A DNA stretch of 64,000 nucleotides from an uncultured Veillonella sp. (GCA_934183145.1 CAKPSA010000001.1:7890-71889); one strand, 5' to 3'. Counted from the stretch's first letter, positions 25,582-35,712 are shown. A program made the numbers and translations. The notes: generated from the sequence alone by a model not told the origin.

Positions 25582-26088
25582 ATGGCAGAAGCATTAGGAC
25601 AAGAACTTTTAATTGATTTATATTCCTGCGATGAAGATGCAATCTCATCCGCTACAGCTGTACAAGAAAGTGTAGCAACTGCATTTGATTTAGCTGACCT
25701 TGATGTTGATGAAATCAGTTGTCAAGTTATGGACGAGGAGATTGCCCTCCTATCTGTTGCACCAGGCTTTCACTTTACGTTGCACACATATCCTGCTCTA
25801 GGCTATGTTGCTGTTGATTTGTATTCTTTTGAGCAATCCTTACCGCTTACATTGATTATGAAAGCGTTGCGTAAATCTTTCAGAGCTGAAAAGGTAAAAG
25901 CAACAAGTGTACAACGTGGCGACTTTGGTAACGAACGTGATATGAAACCACGTCGCAAAACTAAAATTACTACACTTGGTCGTGTCTCTCGCACACGTAT
26001 CCAACTAAAACAAACAGGCGGCAAGTTGAAAAAACAAAGTGCTAAGGTTATCAAAACATTAGCTAAAAAAAGCGGCCTAAAAAAATAA
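25582..26088 (+). CDS. Degenerate AdoMet decarboxylase-like protein with basic C-terminal tail
   Basis: 168 residues. Residues 1-100 resemble the prokaryotic (class 1B) S-adenosylmethionine decarboxylase: GQELLIDLYSCD near the N-terminus and FHFTLHTYPALGYVAVDLYS (63-82), which aligns with the family's [20 protein letters not shown]. By that alignment the self-cleavage Ser63 is Phe, the catalytic Cys83 is Phe, and Glu72 is Ala, while His68 stays. So it should neither self-process to a pyruvoyl enzyme nor decarboxylate SAM. Residues 121-168 contain 18 Lys/Arg and no acidic residue, a possible nucleic-acid or membrane contact. Start at 25582 has AAGAAGG upstream; the in-frame ATG at 25549 precedes the expected transcript start. 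Divergent from ctsR, own promoter and terminator. Function unknown. Confidence 0.75.
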   Translation: MAEALGQELLIDLYSCDEDAISSATAVQESVATAFDLADLDVDEISCQVMDEEIALLSVAPGFHFTLHTYPALGYVAVDLYSFEQSLPLTLIMKALRKSFRAEKVKATSVQRGDFGNERDMKPRRKTKITTLGRVSRTRIQLKQTGGKLKKQSAKVIKTLAKKSGLKK

Positions 26089-26091
26089 CAC

Positions 26092-26124
26092 AAAAGGACT
26101 AACCTATTGGTTAGTCCTTTTGTA
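26092..26124 (+). terminator. Terminator of the AdoMetDC-like gene
   Basis: Stem AAAAGGACTAACC / GGTTAGTCCTTTT with a four-base loop, starting 4 bases after the stop codon; ends in TTTTG. Confidence 0.85.
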
Positions 26125-26134
26125 GATAGATGCC

Positions 26135-26168
26135 AAAGGGCTAGAGGAAATTCCTCTAGCCCTTTTAA
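26135..26168. terminator. Second hairpin between convergent genes
   Basis: Arms AAAGGGCTAGAGGAA (26135-26149) and TTCCTCTAGCCCTTT, one-base loop. It lies between the plus-strand AdoMetDC-like gene and the minus-strand HAD gene and could serve either; T tracts are short on both sides. Confidence 0.65.
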
Positions 26169-26192
26169 GGTTGATATTTTATTTATGATAGA

Positions 26193-26876
26193 TTATCTAC
26201 GAACCATCATTTCTTCAAGGTCGAGAACATCAGCAATTTCATCAACGTCGTCACAAATGTATTCTGCATCGGCTTCTTTTAGTTCAGCTTCTGTACCATA
26301 ACCATAGGTAACACCGATAGAGATACAGCCAAGTTCATTAGCTGCCTCTACATCATACTTACGATCGCCTACCATAAAGGCTAAACGTCGACCGTTATCA
26401 TCGGTCAATGGATTACCACAAAGCTTAAGAGCCTTTTCAAGAATCTCTTTCTTGTGCAATAAACCAGATTCGTAATTGGCACCAACAATGACATCAAAGT
26501 ATGGTGTCAATTCAAAGTGATCTAAAATATCCTTAGCATAATGTTCTGGTTTTGCAGTAGCTACAGCTATGGTGTATTGTTCAGTTTTACATTTTGCTAA
26601 TAGGTCTACAATATTCGGATATACTTGATTTTCAAATTTACCGATATTACCATATCGTTCACGGAATTTAAAGTATGTTTCTTCCGCTTGCTCAAAGGTC
26701 AAACCACAATGTTCTTGGAACGCATCTACCAATGGTGGTCCTAAAAACAATTGTAAAGTTTCTTCATCTGGTACATCATAACCGAAATGTTCTAAAGCAA
26801 ATTTAATACTTTTAAGAATACCCTCTTGAGAGTCAGTTAAAGTTCCATCTAAATCAAATAATATAGTTTTCTTCAT
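26193..26876 (-). CDS. HAD-family phosphatase (phosphoglycolate phosphatase/PpaX-like)
   Basis: 227-residue haloacid dehalogenase hydrolase with an alpha-helical cap. Motif I is TILFDLDGTLTDSQEG (nucleophile Asp), motif II IAVATAKPEHYAKDIL, motif III KKEILEKAL and motif IV FMVGDRKYDVEAANELG. The family includes phosphoglycolate and pyrophosphate phosphatases; the substrate is not decidable. It starts one base after sufU stops, so it is the last gene of the suf operon, an unusual addition. Confidence 0.88.
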   Translation of the reverse strand: MKKTILFDLDGTLTDSQEGILKSIKFALEHFGYDVPDEETLQLFLGPPLVDAFQEHCGLTFEQAEETYFKFRERYGNIGKFENQVYPNIVDLLAKCKTEQYTIAVATAKPEHYAKDILDHFELTPYFDVIVGANYESGLLHKKEILEKALKLCGNPLTDDNGRRLAFMVGDRKYDVEAANELGCISIGVTYGYGTEAELKEADAEYICDDVDEIADVLDLEEMMVRR

Positions 26877-26877
26877 A

Positions 26878-27303
26878 TTATTTCTTTAAAGCCTCTTTCA
26901 ATGTATGCCATGCAAGAACCGCACATTTTACACGTGCTGGCATGTTAGAAATATTTTGTAGTGCCATAGCATCTTCTAATTCTTCTAACTCATTTTCATC
27001 AGTAATTTCTTTTTTGATCATACCTAAGAAAATTTCTACCAAACGGAGAGCTTCCTCAACAGATTTGCCCTTGATAATATCAATCATCATAGATGCAGAT
27101 GCTTGGCTAATAGCACAGCCAGAGCCTGTATAAGCAGCATCTTTAATAATGCCATCTTCCACATTGAGTTGTAACGTTAGATCATCACCGCAACTTGGGT
27201 TATGGCCATGCTCAGAATTTGTAAAATGAGCTAATTCATGTTTATTACGCTTATCTTGGTTATGCTCCAAAATAAGTTCCGTATATAATTGATCCATTTC
27301 CAT
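26878..27303 (-). CDS. sufU: SufU-type Fe-S assembly protein
   Basis: 141-residue zinc protein that takes sulfur from SufS and passes it to SufBCD. Conserved Cys38 in NPSCGD, Cys63 in GSGCAISQASASM and Cys127 in RVKCAVLAW, with Asp40 as the fourth zinc ligand of the family. The SufU-specific insertion between the second and third Cys distinguishes it from IscU. It follows sufS by 14 bases. Confidence 0.95.
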   Translation of the reverse strand: MEMDQLYTELILEHNQDKRNKHELAHFTNSEHGHNPSCGDDLTLQLNVEDGIIKDAAYTGSGCAISQASASMMIDIIKGKSVEEALRLVEIFLGMIKKEITDENELEELEDAMALQNISNMPARVKCAVLAWHTLKEALKK

Positions 27304-27317
27304 TGATGGTAAATCTC

Positions 27318-28547
27318 CTAATCTTTAAAACCCATTACTGAACGAACTGTCTTCAATACTTCAAGGAACGCATCTAAATCTTCTTTACGAGTATATAAGT
27401 ACATACTTAAACGAGTAGAAGCAGACACATTGTAAAATGCACCTAGTGGTTGTGCACAATGGTGACCAGAACGAACGCAAATACCTTTAGAATCTAAAAT
27501 TGTAGCTACGTCATGAGGATGTACATCATCTACAGTGAACGCGATTACACCATGTTTTTCCTTAGGGTTTTGGGAACCAATCACGTGAACATGTGGCAAC
27601 GCAACAATTTTAGGAAGAATATACGCTACTAATTCCTCTTCATAAGCCTCAATAGCATCCATGCCAAAAGATTCTAAATAATCAATAGCAGCATGTAAGG
27701 AAACAGCACCATCCGCATTTGGAGTACCAGCTTCGAATTTATATGGAAGCTCATTGAATGTAGCAGTTTGTTCTTTTACATATTCAATCATGTCCCCACC
27801 CAATAAGAATGGAGGCATAGCTTCTAATAATTCACGTTTACCATAGAGTACACCAATACCTTGGGATGCACACATTTTATGACCAGAGAACACGAAGAAA
27901 TCACAGTCTAATTCTTGAACGTCAATTTTTTTATGAGGTGTAGATTGAGCACCATCTAGAACTACTATAGCACCTACGGAGTGTGCTTTTTCAGTTAATT
28001 CTTTAACAGGGAACTCCATACCAAGTACATTACTAACATGTGCGAAGGCAACAATTTTAGTGGATTCATCAATTTTATCGATTTCTCCATCTTTTAAATG
28101 GCCATGTTCATCAAGGTACATATATTCTAAGGTGGCCCCTGTTTGTTCTGCCACATATTGCCATGTTACAAGATTCGCATGATGTTCAGCAACAGTAATG
28201 ACAATCTTGTCGCCTTTTTTCACATTATGAAGACCATAGCTGTGGGCAATCAAGTTCATAGATTCCGTACTATTACGTGTAAACACGACTTCTTCACGTT
28301 CGCGAGCATTGATAAATTCAACTACGCGATCCCGTGCATTTTCATAGTCTTCAGATGCTTCGATAGCCAAAATATGAGAACCACGATGTGGATTACCATT
28401 ACGTTGTGTCATATGTTCCACAACACGGTCAATTACGGACTGTGGAATTTGTGCAGTAGCACCGCTATCTAAATAGATAACGCGGTGCCCATTATGCTCT
28501 TTATGTAATATAGGAAAGTCTTTGTATGCTTCTGCAATTGGTCTCAT
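27318..28547 (-). CDS. sufS: Cysteine desulfurase SufS
   Basis: PLP enzyme of 409 residues giving persulfide sulfur for Fe-S clusters. PLP lysine in FVFSGHKMCASQGIGVLYG, catalytic cysteine in VRSGHHCAQPLG near residue 375, and the histidine loop AEHHANLVTWQ. Group II (SufS) features fit its place in the sufCBDSU operon, 12 bases after sufD. Confidence 0.96.
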   Translation of the reverse strand: MRPIAEAYKDFPILHKEHNGHRVIYLDSGATAQIPQSVIDRVVEHMTQRNGNPHRGSHILAIEASEDYENARDRVVEFINAREREEVVFTRNSTESMNLIAHSYGLHNVKKGDKIVITVAEHHANLVTWQYVAEQTGATLEYMYLDEHGHLKDGEIDKIDESTKIVAFAHVSNVLGMEFPVKELTEKAHSVGAIVVLDGAQSTPHKKIDVQELDCDFFVFSGHKMCASQGIGVLYGKRELLEAMPPFLLGGDMIEYVKEQTATFNELPYKFEAGTPNADGAVSLHAAIDYLESFGMDAIEAYEEELVAYILPKIVALPHVHVIGSQNPKEKHGVIAFTVDDVHPHDVATILDSKGICVRSGHHCAQPLGAFYNVSASTRLSMYLYTRKEDLDAFLEVLKTVRSVMGFKD

Positions 28548-28559
28548 AAAAACGCCTCT

Positions 28560-29606
28560 TTAAATTTTATTACGTACAGCTGCTAACGCCGCTTCTTCAA
28601 TCGTTTCATCACCAATGCGATCAATAATAGGTCGAATCATAGATTCAACAATAATATGTTTTGCTTCTACTTCACTAAAGCCACGGCTCATGATATAGAA
28701 CAATTTATTATGATCAATTTGGCCTGCACTTGCTGCATGGTTACCAACTACATTATCTTCTTTACACAATAAGAGTGGTAAAGAAATAGATTTTACTGTA
28801 GGGTCCAACAATAAGCAAGTATCTTCTTCCGCACCTTCAGCTGCAGTTGCGCCATGAAGGAAATCAAGGGTACCGCGGAAGGATTTTTTAGAATTACCAC
28901 TAAGAGCACCTAAGGTATGAATATCACTGAAGGATTTTTTACCACCATGGCTCATAACCATAGAGATATCAAATTTTTGCTCTTTATTACCAAGATAAGC
29001 AATGTCATGAACCATACGAGATTCTTGACCTACTAAATCATGATAGTAATTCAAGATGTTTTCACTACCACCAATTTCAATATTGATGTATTCTACATCT
29101 GCTTTATCTTCTAATTTAGTATATCGATGCTCGATATGTTGTACATGTTCAGGTAAAAGATTTACCTTTTTCACTACAACTTTACCAGTTTCTTTAACAT
29201 CGTATTCGTTTAAATAGCTTACATTCGTGAGTGCCTCACCAGAACCAGTTACATAGAATTGTACTTCTAATTCAGCACCTTCACCAACGATAAATTGGAA
29301 ACGGTTTGCTACGCGAGCATTAGCATCAATGCGGATACCTACAACTTCTTTCGCCTTAGCAGGTACATTGATAGCATAACCTTCCGCTTTTTCCACTAAT
29401 ACTTGAACAGCTTCTTTATTGGCACCTTCATAATTACCATCTAGCAATGCTGCACCAGCAGGTAATGGTGAAAGTATATTTTTATTCGCTTCCACAGCGA
29501 TGGATTGTACCGCTACATCTTCTCCAGCTAGAGAGCTTACAGTATGATTAACGCGTAACCATCTGAATGTCGGTCTAGGGAGTTCATTAAATAGTAATTC
29601 GCTCAT
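28560..29606 (-). CDS. sufD: Fe-S cluster assembly protein SufD
   Basis: 348-residue beta-helix scaffold partner of SufB. The C-terminal half carries YHDLVGQESRMVHDIAYLG, the HGGKKSF/HTLGALSG segments, and the conserved end VGNHAASAGQIDHNKLFYIM with the SufD histidine. Shorter than SufB at the N-terminus as usual. It lies 9 bases after sufB. Confidence 0.94.
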   Translation of the reverse strand: MSELLFNELPRPTFRWLRVNHTVSSLAGEDVAVQSIAVEANKNILSPLPAGAALLDGNYEGANKEAVQVLVEKAEGYAINVPAKAKEVVGIRIDANARVANRFQFIVGEGAELEVQFYVTGSGEALTNVSYLNEYDVKETGKVVVKKVNLLPEHVQHIEHRYTKLEDKADVEYINIEIGGSENILNYYHDLVGQESRMVHDIAYLGNKEQKFDISMVMSHGGKKSFSDIHTLGALSGNSKKSFRGTLDFLHGATAAEGAEEDTCLLLDPTVKSISLPLLLCKEDNVVGNHAASAGQIDHNKLFYIMSRGFSEVEAKHIIVESMIRPIIDRIGDETIEEAALAAVRNKI

Positions 29607-29615
29607 AATTCCTCC

Positions 29616-31025
29616 TTAACCGATAGAACCTTCTAATTCAAGATTAATTAGATTGTTCATTTCTACTGCATATTCAAGTGGTAATTCTTTAGAAATTGGC
29701 TCTACGAAACCACGAACAAGCATTGCACGAGCTTCTTCTTCGCTGATACCACGAGTCATAAGGTAGAAAATTGCTTCATCGGAAATACGACCGATTTTCG
29801 CTTCATGACCTAAATCCACGTTATCATTTTCTACGATAATTGCTGGGATTGTATCAGATTGAGACTCAGCGTCAAGCATCAAGGATTCACAAGAAACGGT
29901 TGCTTTGGAATGTTCAGCTTTAGGACCAATCTTCAAAAGACCACGGTAAATTGCAGCACCACCGGATTTAGAGATGGATTTAGAGTTTACATTACTTGTT
30001 GTATATGGTGCATTGTGTACCACTTTACAACCTGTATCAAGGAATTGTCCTTCACCAGCGAATGTTACACCTGTAAATTCAGCATGTGCACCTTCACCGT
30101 TAAGAATACTCATTGGATACAAGCAAGAAACTTTGGAACCAAAGGAACCAGATACCCACTCGATTGTACCATTTTTACCTACTACACAACGTTTTGTGTT
30201 AAGGTTGTACATGTTTTTGGACCAGTTTTCAATTGTAGAATAACGCAATGTAGCATTGTCTTTAACGAACAATTCAACAGCCCCTGCATGAAGGTTAGAT
30301 ACGTCATACTTAGGAGCAGAACAACCTTCGATGAAGTGCAATTTAGCACCTTCTTCTACAATGATCATAGTATGTTCGAACTGACCAGCACCTGGTGCAT
30401 TCAAGCGGAAATAAGATTGCAATGGAATTTCTACTTGTACGCCTGCTGGAACGTATACGAAGGAACCACCAGACCAAACTGCACCATGAAGAGCCGCCCA
30501 TTTATGGTCTGTAGGTGGAATCAATGTCATCCAGTATTTTTTTACGATTTCTTCATGCTCATGTAAGGCTGTTTCGATATCAGTATAGATAACACCTTGT
30601 TTAACAAGATCTTCTTGAATACTGTGATAAACAACTTCAGAGTCATATTGAGCGCCAACACCAGCGAGAGATGTTTTTTCCGCTTCTGGAATACCTAAGC
30701 GGTCAAAAATACTTTTAATTTCTTCTGGAACTTCGTCCCAGTTTTCTTTCATATCTACTTTAGGCTTAACATAAGTATGGATATTTGCCATATCTAAGCC
30801 AGAAATATCAGGAATCCAGTTCGGAATTCCCATGCGATTGTAGATTTCTAAAGATTTTAAACGGAAGTCAAGCATCCATTCAGGTTCATTTTTATTAGAC
30901 CAAATTTCACGGATAATATCTTCTGTTAAACCGGCATCAGAAATATAAGAATATTCAAAGTCATTCTTAATATCATAGACACCACGGTCCATATCCGCGA
31001 CTTGGGTTTTCTTTCTTTCTTCCAT
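29616..31025 (-). CDS. sufB: Fe-S cluster assembly protein SufB
   Basis: 469-residue scaffold subunit of the SufBCD complex, of normal length. Visible: SYISDAGLTEDIIREIWSNK near the N-terminus, WSGGSFVYVPAGVQVEIPLQ, the central ENWSKNMYNLNTKRCVVG, and EAKIGRISDEAIFYLMTRGI at the C-terminus. It lies 8 bases after sufC in the operon. Confidence 0.97.
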   Translation of the reverse strand: MEERKKTQVADMDRGVYDIKNDFEYSYISDAGLTEDIIREIWSNKNEPEWMLDFRLKSLEIYNRMGIPNWIPDISGLDMANIHTYVKPKVDMKENWDEVPEEIKSIFDRLGIPEAEKTSLAGVGAQYDSEVVYHSIQEDLVKQGVIYTDIETALHEHEEIVKKYWMTLIPPTDHKWAALHGAVWSGGSFVYVPAGVQVEIPLQSYFRLNAPGAGQFEHTMIIVEEGAKLHFIEGCSAPKYDVSNLHAGAVELFVKDNATLRYSTIENWSKNMYNLNTKRCVVGKNGTIEWVSGSFGSKVSCLYPMSILNGEGAHAEFTGVTFAGEGQFLDTGCKVVHNAPYTTSNVNSKSISKSGGAAIYRGLLKIGPKAEHSKATVSCESLMLDAESQSDTIPAIIVENDNVDLGHEAKIGRISDEAIFYLMTRGISEEEARAMLVRGFVEPISKELPLEYAVEMNNLINLELEGSIG

Positions 31026-31033
31026 TGTGCCTC

Positions 31034-31777
31034 CTATGCTAATGCTTTGTATGCGTCGTAACCTTTTTCTTCGATTTCACGTACAAGAGAAGCATCACCA
31101 GTTTTAACGATCTTACCATTGATCAATACATGAACATAGTCAGGTTTTAATTTTTGCAAGATTTGATTGTGGTGAGTGATGATCAATACAGCATTATCTT
31201 CATTGTGGAAACGTTGTACGCCTTCGGATACGATACGAACCGCATCTACGTCAAGACCGGAGTCAGTTTCATCAAGAATAGCCAATTTAGGATTCAAAAT
31301 GGACATTTGAAGAATTTCATTTTTCTTGCGTTCACCACCAGAGAAGCCTTCATTTACATAACGTTGTGCATAGGACAAATCAAAGGACAATTCATCCATT
31401 TTTTCTTTCAATTCTTTTTTGAAGGATAATGCACGTACATTTTCACCAGTAATTGTGGATTTAGCTGTACGAATGAAGTTTTCTACAGTGATACCAGGAA
31501 TAGAAATTGGGTTTTGGAAGGACATGAAAATACCAGCTTTTGCACGATCGTTTACTGCATCTTCTGTAATATCTTTACCATCAAAAATAATGGAACCGCT
31601 ATCTACAGTATATGTAGAGTTGCCCATGATAGCATTAGCAAGTGTAGACTTACCTGCACCATTTGTGCCCATTACAACGTGAATTTCACCTTTATTAATT
31701 GTTAAGTTGATACCTTTCAAGATTTGTTTATCTTCAACGGATACCTTTAAATCTTTTATCTGAAGTAATTCAGCCAA
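31034..31777 (-). CDS. sufC: Fe-S assembly ATPase SufC
   Basis: ABC-type ATPase of the SufBCD complex, about 247 residues. Walker A VMGTNGAGKSTLANAIMG, signature VNEGFSGGERKKNEILQM, Walker B PKLAILDETDSGLD. The frame extends three codons to a GTG that overlaps the AAGGAG ribosome site; the TTG at 31777, eight bases after it, is preferred. First gene of sufC-B-D-S-U-HAD, downstream of a terminator-containing leader (31859-31931). Confidence 0.95.
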   Translation of the reverse strand: MAELLQIKDLKVSVEDKQILKGINLTINKGEIHVVMGTNGAGKSTLANAIMGNSTYTVDSGSIIFDGKDITEDAVNDRAKAGIFMSFQNPISIPGITVENFIRTAKSTITGENVRALSFKKELKEKMDELSFDLSYAQRYVNEGFSGGERKKNEILQMSILNPKLAILDETDSGLDVDAVRIVSEGVQRFHNEDNAVLIITHHNQILQKLKPDYVHVLINGKIVKTGDASLVREIEEKGYDAYKALA

Positions 31778-31858
31778 AATGTTCACTCCTTTTTATTATG
31801 TATCTCCTATATAGAGGAATACAATCGTTATATGTAAAACGTATATACTGACACATAT

Positions 31859-31891
31859 AAAAAGGCGGTACGCACTAACGTGAATACCGCC
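31859..31891 (-). terminator. Terminator inside the leader upstream of sufC
   Basis: GGCGGTA / TACCGCC with an inner CAC/GTG pairing and then five T on the minus strand. It lies about 40 bases after the promoter at 31938-31966 and 80 bases before the sufC start, so it would stop a short leader transcript rather than only lysA. Confidence 0.8.
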
Positions 31892-31931
31892 GTAATTCTC
31901 GCCAACTTAGCAAGTATGTGCATAACAATCT
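31859..31931 (-). ncRNA. Putative short leader RNA or attenuator upstream of suf
   Basis: Expected transcript of about 73 bases from the promoter at 31938-31966 to the terminator at 31859. It contains an ATG opening a 31-codon frame that runs through the terminator, but without a ribosome site. It could be an independent small RNA, or an attenuator whose readthrough supplies sufC. No known riboswitch family is recognised. Confidence 0.4.
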
Positions 31932-31937
31932 ATAATC

Positions 31938-31966
31938 ATTATACATTCTTATCTAAATGATAGCAA
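31938..31966 (-). promoter_or_regulatory. Promoter of the suf leader
   Basis: TTGCTA and TATAAT with a 17-base spacer on the minus strand, 161 bases before the sufC start codon. Confidence 0.7.
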
Positions 31967-32073
31967 GATATTCCTACTAAAATATACAGGAATTAAAAGA
32001 ATATCATATATTACATATATTGATAGAATTTTAATAATATTCATTCTCATCCTATTTGATTCTCAATATTAAA

Positions 32074-33330
32074 TTATAGATTGGAAAAATCGAGAGTGCC
32101 GAACAAATCATCATAGGTTTCAGCACGACGAATTTGTGTTACAGAGCCATCTTTATGTAATAACAACTCAGCGGAACGTAATTTACCATTATAGTTAAAG
32201 CCCATGGAGTGACCATGTGCACCAGCATCATGAATGATGATACGATCACCAATATCAATTTTTGGCAACTCACGTTGAATAGCGAACTTATCGTTATTTT
32301 CACATAAGGATCCTGTTACATCATATACATGGTCCTTAGGCGCATTTTCTTTGCCCATAACAGTAATATGGTGATAAGAGCCATATAACGCTGGACGCAT
32401 AAGATTTGCCATACAAGAATCAAGACCAATGTAATGACGATAAATATCTTTTTTATGAATTGCTGTAGAAACTAGGTAACCAAATGGACCTGTAACCATA
32501 CGACCACATTCATAAGCTAATGCTACATCACCAAGACCATTAGCTACGAGAATTCTATTGTAAGCCTCTTCTACACCCTTGCTAAGCGCTTTGAAATCTA
32601 CAGGTGTTTGTTCTGGCTTGTAAGCAACACCTACGCCACCACCAAGATCGATAAACTCAACATTGATACCAAGCTCATTTTTAATATCTACTGCAAGATT
32701 GAAGCAAAGCTCTGCAGTACCAACTAAGCCATCGATATCAAGTTCATTAGAAACAACCATTGTATGGATACCAAAGTGTTTTACACCTTTTGCTTGTAGT
32801 TGTTTATAAGCTTCAAAAATTTGTTCGCGAGTCATACCATATTTAGCTTCTTCAGGAAGGCCAATAATTGTATTGCCACCTTCTTTTAAGGAGCCTGGGT
32901 TATAACGAACGCAGAACGTATCAGGCAAAGAACCATGATTTTTTTCTAAATATTCAATATGAGTAATATCATCTAGGTTGATAATTGCGCCCATTTCTAA
33001 TGCTTTTTTATATTCCACATATGGTGTGTCATTAGATGTGAACATAATATCATGACCTGTAATGCCCACTTTTTCACATAGCATCAACTCTGCCAAGGAA
33101 GAGCAGTCTGCACCAACGCCTAGTTTTTGCAATACACGCATAATATATGGATTTGGAGTCGCTTTTACAGCAAAATATTGTTTGAACCCTTTATTCCAAG
33201 AAAATGCATCGATGAAAGATTTCATATTTTCAATGATACCTTCTTCATCGTAAATATGAAATGGTGTTGGATATTGGGCAATAATATTTTCTAATTGTTC
33301 AGCTGTAAACGGAACTGTTTTTGTATTCAT
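32074..33330 (-). CDS. lysA: Diaminopimelate decarboxylase (fold III PLP decarboxylase)
   Basis: Converts meso-diaminopimelate to lysine. About 418 residues. PLP lysine in QYFAVKATPNPYIMRVL, the glycine loop FIDLGGGVGVAYKPEQTPV, the active-site cysteine segment GSLCENNDKFA, and HDAGAHGHSMGFNYNGKLRS at the C-terminus, which favour LysA over lysine/ornithine decarboxylases of Selenomonas type. The open frame starts six codons earlier at a TTG; the ATG at 33330 with GAGG upstream is preferred. It stands alone; no clear terminator follows it before the suf leader promoter. Confidence 0.88.
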   Translation of the reverse strand: MNTKTVPFTAEQLENIIAQYPTPFHIYDEEGIIENMKSFIDAFSWNKGFKQYFAVKATPNPYIMRVLQKLGVGADCSSLAELMLCEKVGITGHDIMFTSNDTPYVEYKKALEMGAIINLDDITHIEYLEKNHGSLPDTFCVRYNPGSLKEGGNTIIGLPEEAKYGMTREQIFEAYKQLQAKGVKHFGIHTMVVSNELDIDGLVGTAELCFNLAVDIKNELGINVEFIDLGGGVGVAYKPEQTPVDFKALSKGVEEAYNRILVANGLGDVALAYECGRMVTGPFGYLVSTAIHKKDIYRHYIGLDSCMANLMRPALYGSYHHITVMGKENAPKDHVYDVTGSLCENNDKFAIQRELPKIDIGDRIIIHDAGAHGHSMGFNYNGKLRSAELLLHKDGSVTQIRRAETYDDLFGTLDFSNL

Positions 33331-33348
33331 AATAACCTCGCTACACAA

Positions 33349-33372
33349 ATAAAAGACCCATCAAGCGACGAG
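33349..33372 (-). terminator. Terminator of doxX
   Basis: Minus-strand GACTCGTC / GATGGGTC (with G-U pairs) around a four-base loop, followed by TTTTATTTG, 16 bases after doxX. Confidence 0.7.
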
Positions 33373-33388
33373 TCTATTATCCTAATCA

Positions 33389-33805
33389 TTATTTAAATAA
33401 AGCTTTATCTAGGCTATAGCGACCTGCGCCAGCAAAGAACAACATAAGAGCACCAAATCCCATTTGAGATGGATAGTCCCAACTAAAGAAACTACCACTA
33501 AGATTTAATATCGTTGCTATTGCGAGTGTACCTATAAGTAGCAAAGATCCAATTCTTGTAAATAGACCAAGCACTATAAGTACGCCACCTATCATTTCTG
33601 CATATGCTGCCATAGTACCTAATATTTCATAACCACCAGGTACACCTAATGGTGCCAACATAGCTCCAACTTTATAAAGGCCTTCAGCACCGCTCAAATA
33701 CTTTAAATATCCATGGTAAAACATGGAAATACCAAGTGCCAAACGATAAACTAAGAGGCCAAAATTAACATAATTAGGTTTACTTTTAAAAATAAAGCTC
33801 AACAT
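33389..33805 (-). CDS. DoxX family membrane protein
   Basis: 138 residues with four hydrophobic helices. The family pattern is visible: LALGISMFYHGYLKYL, then LGVPGGYEILGTMAAYAEMI, GGVLIVLGLFTRIGSLLLIG and a last helix. DoxX proteins are often linked to redox or sulfur stress, but the function here is not known. It has two strong tandem promoters and its own terminator, so it is a single-gene unit between lysA and groEL. Confidence 0.88.
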   Translation of the reverse strand: MLSFIFKSKPNYVNFGLLVYRLALGISMFYHGYLKYLSGAEGLYKVGAMLAPLGVPGGYEILGTMAAYAEMIGGVLIVLGLFTRIGSLLLIGTLAIATILNLSGSFFSWDYPSQMGFGALMLFFAGAGRYSLDKALFK

Positions 33806-33854
33806 AGTAATCCTTCTTTCAGGTTAAACAACATCGAAATAATTCGATAACCAT

Positions 33855-33883
33855 ATTATAAAGGTCAGTAACTACTGTGTCAA
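33855..33883 (-). promoter_or_regulatory. doxX proximal promoter with palindromic spacer
   Basis: TTGACA and TATAAT, 17-base spacer, minus strand. The spacer holds the palindrome CAGTAGTTACTG (33866-33877), a plausible repressor site. Confidence 0.85.
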
Positions 33884-33910
33884 ACTAGACTCAATATTAA
33901 ATTCTATAGA

Positions 33911-33939
33911 ATTATAACATATGTTGTATACAAAATCAA
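33911..33939 (-). promoter_or_regulatory. doxX distal promoter containing TTGTATACAA
   Basis: TTGATT and TATAAT, 17-base spacer, minus strand. The spacer begins with TTGTATACAA (33924-33933), the same palindrome found upstream of the RND operon. Confidence 0.75.
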
Positions 33940-33984
33940 TTTTATCGATTTGATAAACCACATATAATAGTCTAATTCAAAAAT

Positions 33985-34041
33985 ACAAAAATAATCCTAA
34001 TGAAAAAGTGAACATATAGTTCCTAATTCATTAGGATTATT
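33985..34041 (-). terminator. Terminator of groEL
   Basis: A perfect 15-base stem AATAATCCTAATGAA / TTCATTAGGATTATT (arms 33990-34004 and 34027-34041) with a 22-base loop, then TTTG and more T on the minus strand, 33 bases after groEL. Confidence 0.8.
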
Positions 34042-34074
34042 CTAAATCTTATAGATTATGCCTTAAGCAGTTGA

Positions 34075-35712
<1,638 letters not shown>

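Noticed and set aside
29859-30566. Long plus-strand frame (235 residues) opposite sufB
   Set aside because: Antisense shadow of a highly conserved gene; Cys/Phe-rich composition, no ribosome site or recognisable domain.
32074-33330. Lysine/ornithine decarboxylase of the Selenomonas type
   Set aside because: The C-terminal HDAGAHGHSMGFNYNG and GSLCENND segments fit diaminopimelate decarboxylase better, although both belong to fold III.
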